Shown here one piece after another: positions 35,935 to 44,830 of a stretch of DNA of 64,000 bases (its first letter is position 1; each line of letters begins with the position of its first letter). The notes under the pieces are model-generated. The model had not been told where the DNA came from, ran no database searches, and worked only from the letters and a program-made list of their open reading frames with translations. The position numbers were made by a program, and so were the translations under genes. This DNA comes from Palsa-504 sp963744575 (lineage in GTDB: Bacteria > Actinomycetota > Actinomycetes > Streptosporangiales > Streptosporangiaceae): assembly GCA_963744575.1 (NCBI GenBank), contig CAVUUF010000024.1, positions 276,662 through 340,661 on the forward strand. Reading direction: 5' to 3'.

Positions 35935-38064
35935 ATGACCGCCACCGTGGATGAGAATGCTACGGCGACCGTGCGCGGGGCGTGCCCGCATGATTGCCCG
36001 GACACGTGCGCCATGCTGGTCTCGGTGCGCGATCGCCGCGCGGTCGAGGTGCGGGGGGACCCCGGGCATCCGTTCACCCGCGGCGGGTTGTGCGTGAAGG
36101 TCAACAACTACGTCAACAAGGTCTACAGCCCCGACCGGCTGCTCTACCCGCTGCGGCGTACCGGCCCGAAGGGCAGCGGCCAGTTCGGCCGGGTTTCCTG
36201 GGACGAGGCGCTGGACGAGATCGCCGGCCGGTTCCGGTCCTCGATCGCCGAGCATGGCGCGGAGACGGTCATGCCGGTCAGCTACTTGGGGACCGAAGGT
36301 ATCCTCAACGGCCTGAACGTCGGAGACCCGTTCTTCAACAAGCTGGGTGCCACGATCACCGAGCGGACCTACTGCGATTCCGGGGCCTGCACGGCCTACA
36401 CCATGACGATCGGCGCGACCGCGGGCGTGGATCCAGAGAGCCTGGCGCACTCCCGCTACATCCTCATCTGGGCGTGCAACATGATCTCCACCAACCTGCA
36501 CCTGTGGCCGTTCGTGGCCGAGGCGCAGCGCCGCGGCGCGAAGGTCGTGGTGATTGACCCGGTCCGGCACCGGACCGCCGCGCACGCGGACTGGTATATC
36601 CCGATCCGGCCCGGCACCGACGGCGCGCTCGCGCTGGCCATGATGAACGTCATTATCGGCGAGGGCCTCACTGACGAGGGCTACGTCCGGGACTACACCG
36701 TTGGTTACGGCGAGCTGGCCGAGCGGGTGGGCCGCTACACCCCGGAATGGGCCGCCGAGCAGACCGGGATCCCGGCCGCGGACATCCGCGCCCTGGCCCG
36801 GGAGTACGCCACCAGCCAGCCGTCGATGATCCGGATCGGGGTGGCGATCGAGCGGCACGCCGACGGCGGGCAGACGGTCCGCTCGATCGCCTGCCTGCCC
36901 GCGCTGACCGGGGCCTGGCGCCAGGTCGGCGGTGGGCTGCTGCAGCTGCCGCTGTGGGCGTTCCCGGTGAACTGGCCCGCCCTGCTGCATCCGGAGCTGG
37001 CCAGGCCCGGGACCCGGGTGGTCAACCAGTTCCTGCTGGGCCGGGCGCTGACCGGGCAGCTGGGCCTGGACCCGCCGGTCACCGCGCTGATGGTGTACAA
37101 CTCCAACCCGGTAGTGGTCTGCCCGGAGCAAGACAAGGTGGTCGCGGGCCTGTCGCGGGAGGACCTGTTCACCGTGGTCAGCGACCACTTCCTGACCGAT
37201 ACCGCCCGTTACGCCGACCTGGTGCTGCCCGCCACCACCCAGCTTGAGCAGCACGACATCATGTTCAGCTGGGGCCACTTCTATGTCACGCTGAACACCC
37301 CGGCCATCGAGCCGCTCGGCGAGGCCGTTCCCAACACCGAGCTGTTCCGCCGCCTGGCTGCCCGGATGGGCTTGACCGAGGAATGCTTCACTCGGACCGA
37401 TGAGCAGATGCTCGCCGAGGCGTTCGACTGGTCCGCCCCGGCCATGGCCGGCATCACCCTGCAGTCGCTCCGGGCGACCGGCTGGGCCCGGCTCAACCTG
37501 CCCCTGGCTGATGAGTACGCGCCGCACGCCGAGGGCAACTTCCCCACCCCGTCCGGCAAGGTCGAGTTCCGCTCCTCGATCGCCGAGCAGGCCGGCAACT
37601 TCGTGCTCCCGCTGTTCCGGCAGGGCTCAAACGAGTTCCAGCCCGGCGGTACCATCGACCCCCTGCCCCACTACGTGCCGCCCCGCGAGAGCGCCGAGAC
37701 CGGCTACCGGCTGAACCTCATCTCCCCCAAGTCGCATGCCTACCTCAACTCCAGCGCGGCCGACCAGCCCGCGCAGCGCCGCGTCCAGGGCGAACAGGCG
37801 GTGACCGTGCACCCGCACGACGCCGCCGAACGCGGCATCACCGACGGGCATCACGTCCGCGTGTTCAACGACCGCGGCCAGTTCATCGCCCTGGCCCGGA
37901 TCACCGACGAGATCGCCCCCGGCGTGGTCATGGCACCCATGGGAGCCTGGCCCAAGAACGCCAAGGGCCACGCCACCGTCAACGCGGTCAACCCGTTCGT
38001 CTTCGCCGACCTGGGCAACGCCCCGACATTCTCCGACACCAAAGTCGAGATCGAACCGGCCTAG
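35935..38064 (+). CDS. Molybdopterin oxidoreductase with an N-terminal 4Fe-4S site
   Basis: 709 aa from ATG 35935, with GGGAGG five bases upstream. The iron-sulphur motif is C17-x3-C21-x3-C25-x27-C53 (ACPHDCPDTC...GGLCVKVN). DMSO-reductase family blocks follow: FGRVSWDEALDEIAGRF, CDSGACTAYTMTIG, RYILIWACNMISTN, VVVIDPVRHRTAAHADWYIPIRPGTDGALALAM, a C-terminal molydopterin-dinucleotide domain (LNLISPKSHAYLNSS, VTVHPHDAAERGI). There is no Tat signal, so it should be cytoplasmic. The substrate (formate, thiosulphate or an organic oxide) is not fixed by sequence. No electron-transfer subunit lies next to it. Confidence 0.9.
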   Translation: MTATVDENATATVRGACPHDCPDTCAMLVSVRDRRAVEVRGDPGHPFTRGGLCVKVNNYVNKVYSPDRLLYPLRRTGPKGSGQFGRVSWDEALDEIAGRFRSSIAEHGAETVMPVSYLGTEGILNGLNVGDPFFNKLGATITERTYCDSGACTAYTMTIGATAGVDPESLAHSRYILIWACNMISTNLHLWPFVAEAQRRGAKVVVIDPVRHRTAAHADWYIPIRPGTDGALALAMMNVIIGEGLTDEGYVRDYTVGYGELAERVGRYTPEWAAEQTGIPAADIRALAREYATSQPSMIRIGVAIERHADGGQTVRSIACLPALTGAWRQVGGGLLQLPLWAFPVNWPALLHPELARPGTRVVNQFLLGRALTGQLGLDPPVTALMVYNSNPVVVCPEQDKVVAGLSREDLFTVVSDHFLTDTARYADLVLPATTQLEQHDIMFSWGHFYVTLNTPAIEPLGEAVPNTELFRRLAARMGLTEECFTRTDEQMLAEAFDWSAPAMAGITLQSLRATGWARLNLPLADEYAPHAEGNFPTPSGKVEFRSSIAEQAGNFVLPLFRQGSNEFQPGGTIDPLPHYVPPRESAETGYRLNLISPKSHAYLNSSAADQPAQRRVQGEQAVTVHPHDAAERGITDGHHVRVFNDRGQFIALARITDEIAPGVVMAPMGAWPKNAKGHATVNAVNPFVFADLGNAPTFSDTKVEIEPA

Positions 38065-38207
38065 CCGGCAGCTAGCAGCGCAGCATACGCAGGCGTCGCG
38101 ACGTTGACGACCGTCGCGTCGGCCTGCGACATGAACGGCCCTACCAGCAAGATCGGCAGCAACCACCCCCGGCTGGCGGGCCGGGTGCTCAGAAGTGAAG
38201 TCGTCAT
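38061..38207 (-). pseudogene. MFS transporter N-terminal fragment
   Basis: 48 codons from ATG 38207 with the first transmembrane helix and signature of a DHA-type MFS: PILLVGPFMSQADATVVNVATPA. It stops at a TAG overlapping the molybdopterin gene's stop, where a normal MFS would continue for 450 residues. It is a truncated remnant left at the junction. Confidence 0.7.
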
Positions 38208-38494
38208 ACCCCGAAGACGACGGGGAACGCGGCAACGTGAGATCAGCTATGCGTGATCGCGCTCAGCGCGGCCCGATGAAGTGGAATACCGGCATCGAAC
38301 CCCGGAGTTCCTGGCAAGGACCTTCAGGCCGTACCTGCCTTGTCGGCATCCGTGATCGGCCCTGTCCTTCATGACCTTCCCGGCGGATCCGGACCTCTCA
38401 GGCAGGGCACGGCGGATCTTGACCATCTACGCGGCCGCCATCCTGGCACACGGCCCGCCCAGTTCGCTGGCTGGATATAAGGCTGCTACCTGTG
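38208..38494. other. Intergenic region with no gene seen
   Basis: About 290 bases upstream of the GntR promoter, with no coding frame recognised. Confidence 0.4.
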
Positions 38495-38540
38495 TTGACA
38501 ACCCGAACCTGACGATCTAGTGTCTTAGATACATAATACA
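38495..38540 (+). promoter_or_regulatory. Promoter and imperfect dyad operator of the GntR-ABC operon
   Basis: TTGACA (38495-38500), a 17-base spacer and TAGTGT (38518-38523) form a near-consensus sigma70 promoter. The following TGTCTTAGATACATAATACA (38521-38540) is symmetrical at 14 of 20 positions and lies between the -10 box and the ribosome binding site. That is the usual place for autoregulation by YtrA-type GntR proteins. Confidence 0.6.
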
Positions 38541-38552
38541 TTGAGGAGCAAC

Positions 38553-38948
38553 GTGATCAGCTTCCGGGTTGACGGCCGCTCGGTGGTACCGCCGTATCTG
38601 CAGATCGTCCAGCAGGTCCGGCAGGCACTGCGGATGGGCCTGCTGGACGTGGGTGACAAGCTGCCCGCGGTGCGGGAGGTCGTCGCGGCGACGGCGGTCA
38701 ACCCGAACACGGTGCTCAAGGCCTACCGCGACCTGGAACGCGAGGGCCTGATCGAAGCCCGGCCCGGCCACGGCACGTTCGTGCTGAAGCGCCCGCCCGG
38801 GCCGCCGCCGGGCACCCACTCACGGCTGGGCCGCAGCCTGGCCCGGTGGGTGCGGCAAGCCCGCGAGGCCGGGCTGGACGACGAGTCGATCGAGTCGCTC
38901 CTGCGCGTCACACTGCGCGCAGCCGCCGAGGAGGAGGAGATCGCATGA
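38553..38948 (+). CDS. GntR-family regulator, YtrA subfamily
   Basis: 131 aa from GTG 38553, with GAGGAG four bases upstream. The winged-helix domain (PPYLQIVQQVRQALRMGLLDVGDKLPAVREVVAATAVNPNTVLKAYRDLEREGLIEARPGHGTFVL) is complete. The short C-terminal helix (LARWVRQAREAGLDDESIESLL) without a ligand domain is typical of YtrA. It overlaps the ABC gene by ATGA and should repress the operon through the upstream dyad. Confidence 0.9.
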   Translation: MISFRVDGRSVVPPYLQIVQQVRQALRMGLLDVGDKLPAVREVVAATAVNPNTVLKAYRDLEREGLIEARPGHGTFVLKRPPGPPPGTHSRLGRSLARWVRQAREAGLDDESIESLLRVTLRAAAEEEEIA

Positions 38949-39841
38949 CTCCGGTAATCCAGACCCGCGCGCTGGCCAAGCGGTACCGCCGGATCCGCGC
39001 CCTGAGCGACTGCACCATCACCGTCCCCGAAGGACGGATATCCGCGCTGATCGGCCCGAACGGCGCCGGCAAGACCACGCTGCTGCGCCTTCTATCCGGG
39101 CTGGCCAAGCCGACCCGGGGAGAGGTGGCGGTGCTCGACGGCGCACCCCGCCAAAACCCGGCCTTCCTGGCCGAGATCGGCTACCTCGCCCAGGAGATGC
39201 CGCTGTACAAGCGGTTCACCGCCGGCGATCACATCGGCATCGGCGCGCACCTGAACCGCCGCTGGGACGCCGCATCCGCACAGGACCGGCTCAGGTCGCT
39301 GAACATCCCGCTGGACCGGGCGGCAGGCTCACTGTCCGGGGGCCAGCGGGCCCAGCTGGCGCTGGCCCTGACCCTGGCCAAAAAGCCCACGCTGCTGCTG
39401 CTGGATGAGCCGGTCGCCACGCTGGACCCGCTCGCCCGGCGGAACTTCCTCGCCACCTTGGCCGAAGCGGTCGCCGACGGCGGCCTGACCGTCGTGCTGT
39501 CCTCGCACCTGCTCGCCGACCTGGAACGGGTTGCCGACCACCTGATCTTGCTGGCCGCGTCCCGGGTCCAGCTGTGCGGCGACATCGACGCGCTGCTGGC
39601 CGAGCACCATGTCCTGGTCGGCCCGCGTAAGGACACCATGGCGATCGAGAAGACCCGCACCGTCGTGCAGGCCGTGCGCACCGCCCGCCAGACCACCTTG
39701 CTCGTCCGCGGGAACGCCCCGGTAATCGACCCGGACTGGGAGAGCGACGAGGTCGGGCTCGAAGAAATGGTGCTCGGCTACATGGGCCAGGACACCGCGC
39801 CGCCCATTGCGCACCTGACCACGGTTGGAGAAGACCAATGA
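38945..39841 (+). CDS. ABC transporter ATP-binding protein
   Basis: 298 aa. Walker A GPNGAGKTT (39-47 region), Q-loop AQEMPLY, signature LSGGQRAQ, Walker B LLLLDEPVATLD and H-loop SSHLL are all present. A C-terminal extension of about 80 residues follows (DPDWESDEVGLEEMVLGYMG). It overlaps both neighbours by four bases. It energises the following permease; YtrB-like exporters respond to cell-envelope antibiotics. Confidence 0.93.
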   Translation: MTPVIQTRALAKRYRRIRALSDCTITVPEGRISALIGPNGAGKTTLLRLLSGLAKPTRGEVAVLDGAPRQNPAFLAEIGYLAQEMPLYKRFTAGDHIGIGAHLNRRWDAASAQDRLRSLNIPLDRAAGSLSGGQRAQLALALTLAKKPTLLLLDEPVATLDPLARRNFLATLAEAVADGGLTVVLSSHLLADLERVADHLILLAASRVQLCGDIDALLAEHHVLVGPRKDTMAIEKTRTVVQAVRTARQTTLLVRGNAPVIDPDWESDEVGLEEMVLGYMGQDTAPPIAHLTTVGEDQ

Positions 39842-40818
39842 CCTGGCTCGTCTGGCGCCAGCACCGCGCCCAGTTCTACCTGGGCGCCGCCCTGCTGGCC
39901 GCGCTCGCCGTCCTGCTGCTGATCACCGGCCTGCAGATGGCCTCGCAGTACCACTCCGCGATCGCCGCCTGCACCGCGAACCACAGCTGCACCGACCAGG
40001 GCGGGCTGTTCCTCGGCAACCGCGTGGTCGGCTTCCTGGTCATCATGACGCTGGGCACGCCGGTGCTGGCCGGGCTGTTCTGGGGCGCCCCGCTGGTGGC
40101 CGCCGAACTAGAAACCGGCACCAGCCAGTTCGCCTGGATGCAGAGCATCACCCGCAGGCGCTGGCTCGCGATCAAGGCCGGCTGGATGCTGCTCGCCGCG
40201 GCGGTCTGGGGCGGTGTCATCTCGGCCCTGGTGACCTGGTGGTCCGGCCCGGACAACGCCCTGCACCTGGATGCGTTCAATCCCGGCCGGTTCGACATCA
40301 TGGGCCTCGTCCCGGTGGCCTACGCGCTGTTCGCGATGGCGCTGGGCATCGCCGCCGGCACGCTGCTGCGCCGGACGCTGCCCGCGGTGGCCATCACGCT
40401 CGCCGGGTTCATCGCGGTGCGCGCGGTGATCGCGCTGTGGCTGCGCCCGCACTACATGAGCGCGGTCACCGTGTTCTACAAGGTGACCGCCGGCTACACC
40501 CCGCGGGGGTCCTACTGGCAGCTCGCCCAGGGCATCCTGGGCCCGGACGGCCGGGCAATCTCGACGGACACTGTGGGGCCCGTGATCGCGGGCGTGCCGG
40601 CCAGCTACCTCCCGGCCTCCTGCGCGCCGCCGAACGGAGGCGCCGGTCACATCGCGCCATCCTGCGCGCGGGCCCTGGCCCGCTTCCACGGGTTCGTCAC
40701 CTACCAGCCCGCCAGCCGCTACTGGACGTTCCAGGGCATCGAGACCGGCATCTTCGTCCTGCTCACCGCCATCCTGCTCACCGTGACCGCGGTCGTGCTA
40801 CTCCGCCGCGACGCCTAG
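39838..40818 (+). CDS. ABC transporter permease
   Basis: 326 aa with six hydrophobic segments (YLGAALLAALAVLLLITGL, VVGFLVIMTLGTPVLAGLFWGAPLVA, AGWMLLAAAVWGGVISALVTWW, VAYALFAMALGIAAGTLL, AVAITLAGFIAVRAVIALWL, TGIFVLLTAILLTVTAVVLL). A large extracytoplasmic loop between segments five and six holds four Cys. The AAELETGTSQFAWMQSITRRRWL motif is typical of the ABC-2 permeases in YtrA operons. It is the last gene of the operon. Confidence 0.88.
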   Translation: MTWLVWRQHRAQFYLGAALLAALAVLLLITGLQMASQYHSAIAACTANHSCTDQGGLFLGNRVVGFLVIMTLGTPVLAGLFWGAPLVAAELETGTSQFAWMQSITRRRWLAIKAGWMLLAAAVWGGVISALVTWWSGPDNALHLDAFNPGRFDIMGLVPVAYALFAMALGIAAGTLLRRTLPAVAITLAGFIAVRAVIALWLRPHYMSAVTVFYKVTAGYTPRGSYWQLAQGILGPDGRAISTDTVGPVIAGVPASYLPASCAPPNGGAGHIAPSCARALARFHGFVTYQPASRYWTFQGIETGIFVLLTAILLTVTAVVLLRRDA

Positions 40819-41074
40819 CACACCGCGCGCCCGCGCGCTAGCACAGCATTTCGCTCCCATGAACCCGACGAATTCCGGAGCTATCAGGCGTCAAAGCCGT
40901 GAGTTCCCAGCGAAGAACCTCAGCCCGGCTGAACCCGCGGGCGACGTGCCGGTAAGAAACGTGTCACCAGCCGCTTAGGAGCGTGATCGCGGCTATCTCA
41001 CGTCTCCTTCTGTCCTGTCTTGCCGGCGGCTGTTTCTAGTTCCCGTCTGTCGCAGGGACTTCGGAGCTGGCGGG
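40819..41074. other. Intergenic region with no gene seen
   Basis: About 255 bases between convergent operons. No clear T-rich terminator was found. Confidence 0.4.
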
Positions 41075-42319
41075 TTACTGGCGGTCGCTCAGGCGGGCGG
41101 CCTGGGCGTTCAGGTAGCGCTGGTGCGGCAGGCTGGCCGCGCGGCGGGCCGCTTCCAGGTAGCCGCGCCGGGCGGCGTCGCGGTCTCCGGCCATCTCCAG
41201 CAGGTGGGCGCGGACGGCGTGGAACCGGTGCCCGGCCGCGATCCGCTGGTCGGATTCAAGGCTGCTGAGCAGGTCGAGGCCGACTCGGGGGCCTCGGAGC
41301 ATGGCCACCGCGACGGCGTGGTTCAGCGCCACCACCGGGCTGTCTGAGACCTGCCGCAGCAGGTCGTAGAGAGCCGCGATCTGGGGCCAGTCCGTGTCCG
41401 CGGCGGTGGCGGCTTCGTCGTAGACCGCGGCGATCGCCGCCTGCAGCTGGTACGGCCCGGGTGACCCGCGGCTCAGGGCGCCGGTGATCAGCGTCACCCC
41501 CTCGGCGATCAAGCCCGCGTCCCACTGGCTCCGGTCCTGCTCGGCCATGGGGATCGGCTCCCCGCCGGGCCCGGTGCGCGCCGGGCGGCGGGCGTCGGTG
41601 AGCAGCATCAGCGCGAGCAGCCCGGTCACCTCACCGTCATCGGGGAGCAGCCGGTGGAGGATGCGGGTTAGCCGGACCGCTTCGGCCGACAGGTCAGGGC
41701 GCATCAGGCCGGGTCCGGAGGTGGCCGCATACCCCTCGGTGAAGATCAGGTAGAGCACGTGCAGGACCGCGGCGAGCCTTTCCGCGCGCTGCGGCCCGGT
41801 CGGCATGGCGAACGGGATTCCGCTCTCCTTGACGGCCTGCTTGGCCCGGGTGATACGCCGGGTCATGGTGGCTTCAGGCACCAGGAACGCCCGGGCGATC
41901 TCGGCGGTGGACAGCCCGCCGACCGCGCGCAGGGTCAGCGCGATCTGCGACGCGGGTGAGAGTGAGGGGTGGCAGCACATGAACAGCAGGATCAGCGTGT
42001 CGTCACCGCCGGTGGCCGGGGCATCGGCCGCGGGGGCCTGCCACTGGCCGGGCAGGATCTGCCGGGCGACGGCCTCCTCCCGGCGCTGGCGGGCCTGCTC
42101 GGCGCGCAGCAGATCGGTCAGCCGCCGGGAGGCGACCGTGATCAGCCAGCCGCGCGGACTAGCCGGGATGCCTTCGGCGGGCCATTGGGTGGCGGCGGCC
42201 AGCAGCGCTTCCTGGACCGCGTCCTCGGCGGTGCCGAAGTGCCCGTAGCGCCGCACCAGCGCGCCGAGGACCTGCGGCGCCAGCTGGCGCAGCAGGTCCT
42301 CGGCCTGGGTGCCGGGCAC
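41075..42319 (-). CDS. ECF42-type RNA polymerase sigma factor with C-terminal TPR-like extension
   Basis: 414 aa from GTG 42319. Region 2 (LVRRYGHFGTAEDAVQEALLAAATQWPAEGIPASPRGWLITVASRRLTDLLR) and region 4 (ALTLRAVGGLSTAEIARAFLVPEATMTRRITRAKQAVKES) are clear. About 220 further residues form helical repeats (VVALNHAVAVAMLRGPRVGLDLLSSLE, HRFHAVRAHLLEMAGDRDAARRGYLEAARRA). This architecture and the YCII gene directly upstream define the ECF42 group, in which the extension controls activity and no anti-sigma is present. It starts eight bases after the YCII stop. Confidence 0.88.
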   Translation of the reverse strand: MPGTQAEDLLRQLAPQVLGALVRRYGHFGTAEDAVQEALLAAATQWPAEGIPASPRGWLITVASRRLTDLLRAEQARQRREEAVARQILPGQWQAPAADAPATGGDDTLILLFMCCHPSLSPASQIALTLRAVGGLSTAEIARAFLVPEATMTRRITRAKQAVKESGIPFAMPTGPQRAERLAAVLHVLYLIFTEGYAATSGPGLMRPDLSAEAVRLTRILHRLLPDDGEVTGLLALMLLTDARRPARTGPGGEPIPMAEQDRSQWDAGLIAEGVTLITGALSRGSPGPYQLQAAIAAVYDEAATAADTDWPQIAALYDLLRQVSDSPVVALNHAVAVAMLRGPRVGLDLLSSLESDQRIAAGHRFHAVRAHLLEMAGDRDAARRGYLEAARRAASLPHQRYLNAQAARLSDRQ

Positions 42320-42327
42320 GTTAGCGG

Positions 42328-42747
42328 TCAGGGTTCCAGCTCGTCCCGGGATTCGGCGACCGGGCGCACGTCTGCGAACGCACGGGCGCGGACATGCTCC
42401 GGGGCGGGGGCATCGGCGAGCCGCGCCGCGATCTGGGTGGCCCGGTCGAAGCTGTCGCAGTCGACGATCCAGTACCCGGCCAGCACCTCCTCGGATTCCG
42501 GGTAGGGCCCGTCGGTCACCACAGGCGCGCCATCGCGCACCCGGATCCTTCGGGCATGCGCCGGGGCGGTCAGGCCCCTGGTCTCCAGCAGTTCCCCGGA
42601 CTCGTCCAGATCCTTGGTGAACGACTCCATGAACCCGCCCAGCGCCGCGAAATCGGCCGCCGACCAGCCCGGCTGGCCGGCCGCCGGGGACCCGGCCAGC
42701 GCGTCGTAATCCTGCTGAGACCCGTAGATCAAGATCATGTACTTCAC
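42328..42747 (-). CDS. YCII-related (DGPF) protein
   Basis: 139 aa: MKYMILIYGSQQDYDAL at the start, then RDGAPVVTDGPYPESEEVLAGYWIVDCDSFDRATQIAARLADAP. The DGPYPESEE segment is the DGPF-type signature. The ferredoxin-like fold may bind a small ligand. Genes of this family regularly precede ECF42 sigma factors and are their regulon members; here they share an operon. Confidence 0.88.
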   Translation of the reverse strand: MKYMILIYGSQQDYDALAGSPAAGQPGWSAADFAALGGFMESFTKDLDESGELLETRGLTAPAHARRIRVRDGAPVVTDGPYPESEEVLAGYWIVDCDSFDRATQIAARLADAPAPEHVRARAFADVRPVAESRDELEP

Positions 42748-42857
42748 GAGAAGTCTCCTTCCTGCCGGGCACCGCTCTGGCGCCTCTTCGGGGACGTCGG
42801 CGCCGCCGCCGCAGACCGGACCCCCATGGGCGAGAGGACTGGTGAAATGTACTCGCT

Positions 42858-43064
42858 TTAAGGAAGGCCGGGAGTGCTCAGCCGCCAGCCTCGCAGCCCG
42901 CGCCGATCCTGTCTAAGCGGTCCGCTCGTACGCCCGGCGAGGGCGCCGGCGGCGGCCGCTGCGTCCATCGGCACCTCCGTCCGCGGGCCGTTGCCTGCTT
43001 CGTCGGCCGCCGGGCCTGGGCGGCGGAATCCGGCGCGCGGCGTCTGGGGTCGCGGGATGGTCAT
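42858..43064 (-). CDS. Small Ala/Arg/Gly-rich hypothetical protein
   Basis: 68 aa from ATG 43064, eighteen bases after the MFS stop, with GGAGG ten bases upstream. The sequence is disordered-looking (RPQTPRAGFRRPGPAADEAG) with no domain. The strong ribosome binding site and spacing support a real last gene of the MFS operon, but composition alone would not. Confidence 0.4.
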   Translation of the reverse strand: MTIPRPQTPRAGFRRPGPAADEAGNGPRTEVPMDAAAAAGALAGRTSGPLRQDRRGLRGWRLSTPGLP

Positions 43065-43081
43065 GGCGGGTTTTCCTCCGA

Positions 43082-44542
43082 TCAGATGGTGGGCTGGTAG
43101 GCGTCGGCAGTGATGTGTCGCGGCAGGATGAGGCTGAGCGCGGCGCAGGTAAGGAGCAGGGCGACTTGCAGGGTCGCGGCGGCGGTGAAGGCGTGCCCGT
43201 AGTTGCCGGCGGTGGCGAGCTGGCCGAAGAACACCGAGCCGAGCACGGCGACGCCGAGCGTGCCGCCGACCTGCTGGACGGCGTTGGCCACGCCGGAGGC
43301 GGCGCCGGCGTCGCCGGGGGGGACGGCGCTGAGGATGTAGGGCAGCAGCGGCACGAAGACCAGGGCCATGCCGGCGCCGAGCACCACGAGCGCGGGCGCC
43401 AGCTGCCAGGTGGACAGGTGCGGGTGCCCGGCCAGGACGGCGACGGCGGCGACCCCGGCGGCCATGGTGACCGCGCCGGCGGTCAGCGACCAGCGGCCCA
43501 GGGCAGGGATGGCCTTCTTGGCCAGCGCCCCGGCGGCCATGGTCATGCCGGCGGTGAGGAACAGCGCGGTGAGCACGGCGTGAAGGGCGCTGTAGCGGTG
43601 CCCGGTCTGCAACAGCAGGGTGAAGGTGAGCCCGAAGCAGGCGACGGTCGCGGTGACCAGCAGGCTGATCCCTAGCCCGGCGGTGAACGAGCGGTGCCCG
43701 AACAGCGCCGGGCTGATCAGCGGGCATCCGCCGGCCGCGGCGATGCGGTGCTGCCGCCAGCCGAACAGGGCGAGCACCGGGCCGACGGCGGCGAGCATCG
43801 CATAGCACCAGGCCGGCCAGCCCAGGGCCCGGCCCTGGATGAGCGGGAACACCAGCAGCAGCACCGCGGCGGTGATCAGGACGGTGCCGCGCAGGTCGAG
43901 GCGGCGGCGGCGGGCCGATCCGCCGGCGGGCAGGTAGCGGGCGGCCAGCGGCAGCGCGGCCACGCAGACCGGCACGTTGATCAGGAAGATGGGCCGCCAG
44001 CTCAGCCCGAACAGGTCAGCGTTGATCAGCACCGCGGTGGCCAGCGGCGCGGCGGTGGTGGCCAGCATGGTCAGCCCGCCGAGCATCCCGGCCACCTTGG
44101 TGCGCTCCTGCGCCTTGTACAGCAGCTGCACCACCGACAGCACCTGGGGCACCATCAGCGCGGCCGCGGCGCCCTGCAGGAACCGGGCCGTGACCAGCAT
44201 GTCCGGGCTCCCGGCAGTGCCGACCAGGACCGACGCGAGCCCGAACGCGATGACTCCGGCGAGGAAGAGCCGCCGGTAGCCGAGTACGTCGCCGAGCCGC
44301 CCGCCGGTGATCAGCAGCACCGCGAAGGCGAGCGGGTAGGCGGCGGCCATCCAATTCACCGCGGGCAGGCTGGCGTGCATGTGCCGCTGGATGGTGGGCA
44401 GCGCGATGGTCAGAATGGTGGCGTCCATCAGGTCCATCACGAACGCCAGCGCGACCACCAGCACGGCGATCTGCCGCCGCCTGCCGGTGTAGCCCGCGGT
44501 GGCCGCCTGGGCCGACGCAGCGGGAAGGGTCGTGGTAGTCAT
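43082..44542 (-). CDS. MFS drug exporter, DHA2 (14-helix) family
   Basis: 486 aa from ATG 44542. Fourteen hydrophobic segments. Motifs: MDLMDATILTIALPTIQ in helix 1, GGRLGDVLGYRRLFLAGVIAFG (motif A), ARFLQGAAAALMVPQVLSVV (motif B) and the GVANAVQQVGGTLGVAVLG of late helices. It is of the EmrB/QacA proton-antiporter type. An unusual 19-bp inverted repeat lies 86 bases upstream and could control it. Confidence 0.9.
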   Translation of the reverse strand: MTTTTLPAASAQAATAGYTGRRRQIAVLVVALAFVMDLMDATILTIALPTIQRHMHASLPAVNWMAAAYPLAFAVLLITGGRLGDVLGYRRLFLAGVIAFGLASVLVGTAGSPDMLVTARFLQGAAAALMVPQVLSVVQLLYKAQERTKVAGMLGGLTMLATTAAPLATAVLINADLFGLSWRPIFLINVPVCVAALPLAARYLPAGGSARRRRLDLRGTVLITAAVLLLVFPLIQGRALGWPAWCYAMLAAVGPVLALFGWRQHRIAAAGGCPLISPALFGHRSFTAGLGISLLVTATVACFGLTFTLLLQTGHRYSALHAVLTALFLTAGMTMAAGALAKKAIPALGRWSLTAGAVTMAAGVAAVAVLAGHPHLSTWQLAPALVVLGAGMALVFVPLLPYILSAVPPGDAGAASGVANAVQQVGGTLGVAVLGSVFFGQLATAGNYGHAFTAAATLQVALLLTCAALSLILPRHITADAYQPTI

Positions 44543-44627
44543 CTCGGTCTCCGTCCTGATCGTGTGCCGGGCGGTCCGCCCGGCGGGCGTCCTGCTGGTA
44601 CGTCGGGGCCGGCGCCAGGGACCGGAC

Positions 44628-44675
44628 GACGGCACAGCAGTGGATCCCGCCGCCGCGATCCACTGCTGTGCCGTC
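44628..44675. repeat. 19-bp perfect inverted repeat with 10-base spacer
   Basis: GACGGCACAGCAGTGGATC (44628-44646) and its exact complement (44657-44675) flank CCGCCGCCGC. The position is 86 bases upstream of the DHA2 exporter start, in its leader or promoter. It could be a stem-loop in the transcript, an operator or the trace of an inverted duplication. Confidence 0.85.
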
Positions 44676-44701
44676 GGCAGCCGTAGGCGGCGCGCCGCGT
44701 C

Positions 44702-44830
44702 ATGCCCGTGTCCGACGGCGAGACGGTGCGGCTGCGGGACCCGGCCACCGGCGAGCGCCGGCGCATCCTGACCGGCCACACCGGCGGCGTCACCGGGTGG
44801 CGTTCAGCCCGGACGGGCGGAGTCGGGCGG
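44702..44830 (+). pseudogene. WD40-repeat remnant
   Basis: The frame reads DGETVRLRDPATGERRRILTGHTGGVTG; with one base restored it continues VAFSPDGR. This is one WD40 repeat (xVRLWDPATGExxRxLTGHTGxVxxVAFSPDGR). Nothing on either side extends it, so it is a small stray fragment. Confidence 0.65.

Noticed and set aside
35860..37527. 555-codon open frame antisense to the molybdopterin oxidoreductase
   Set aside because: Shadow frame; the sense strand carries the iron-sulphur and molybdopterin motifs.
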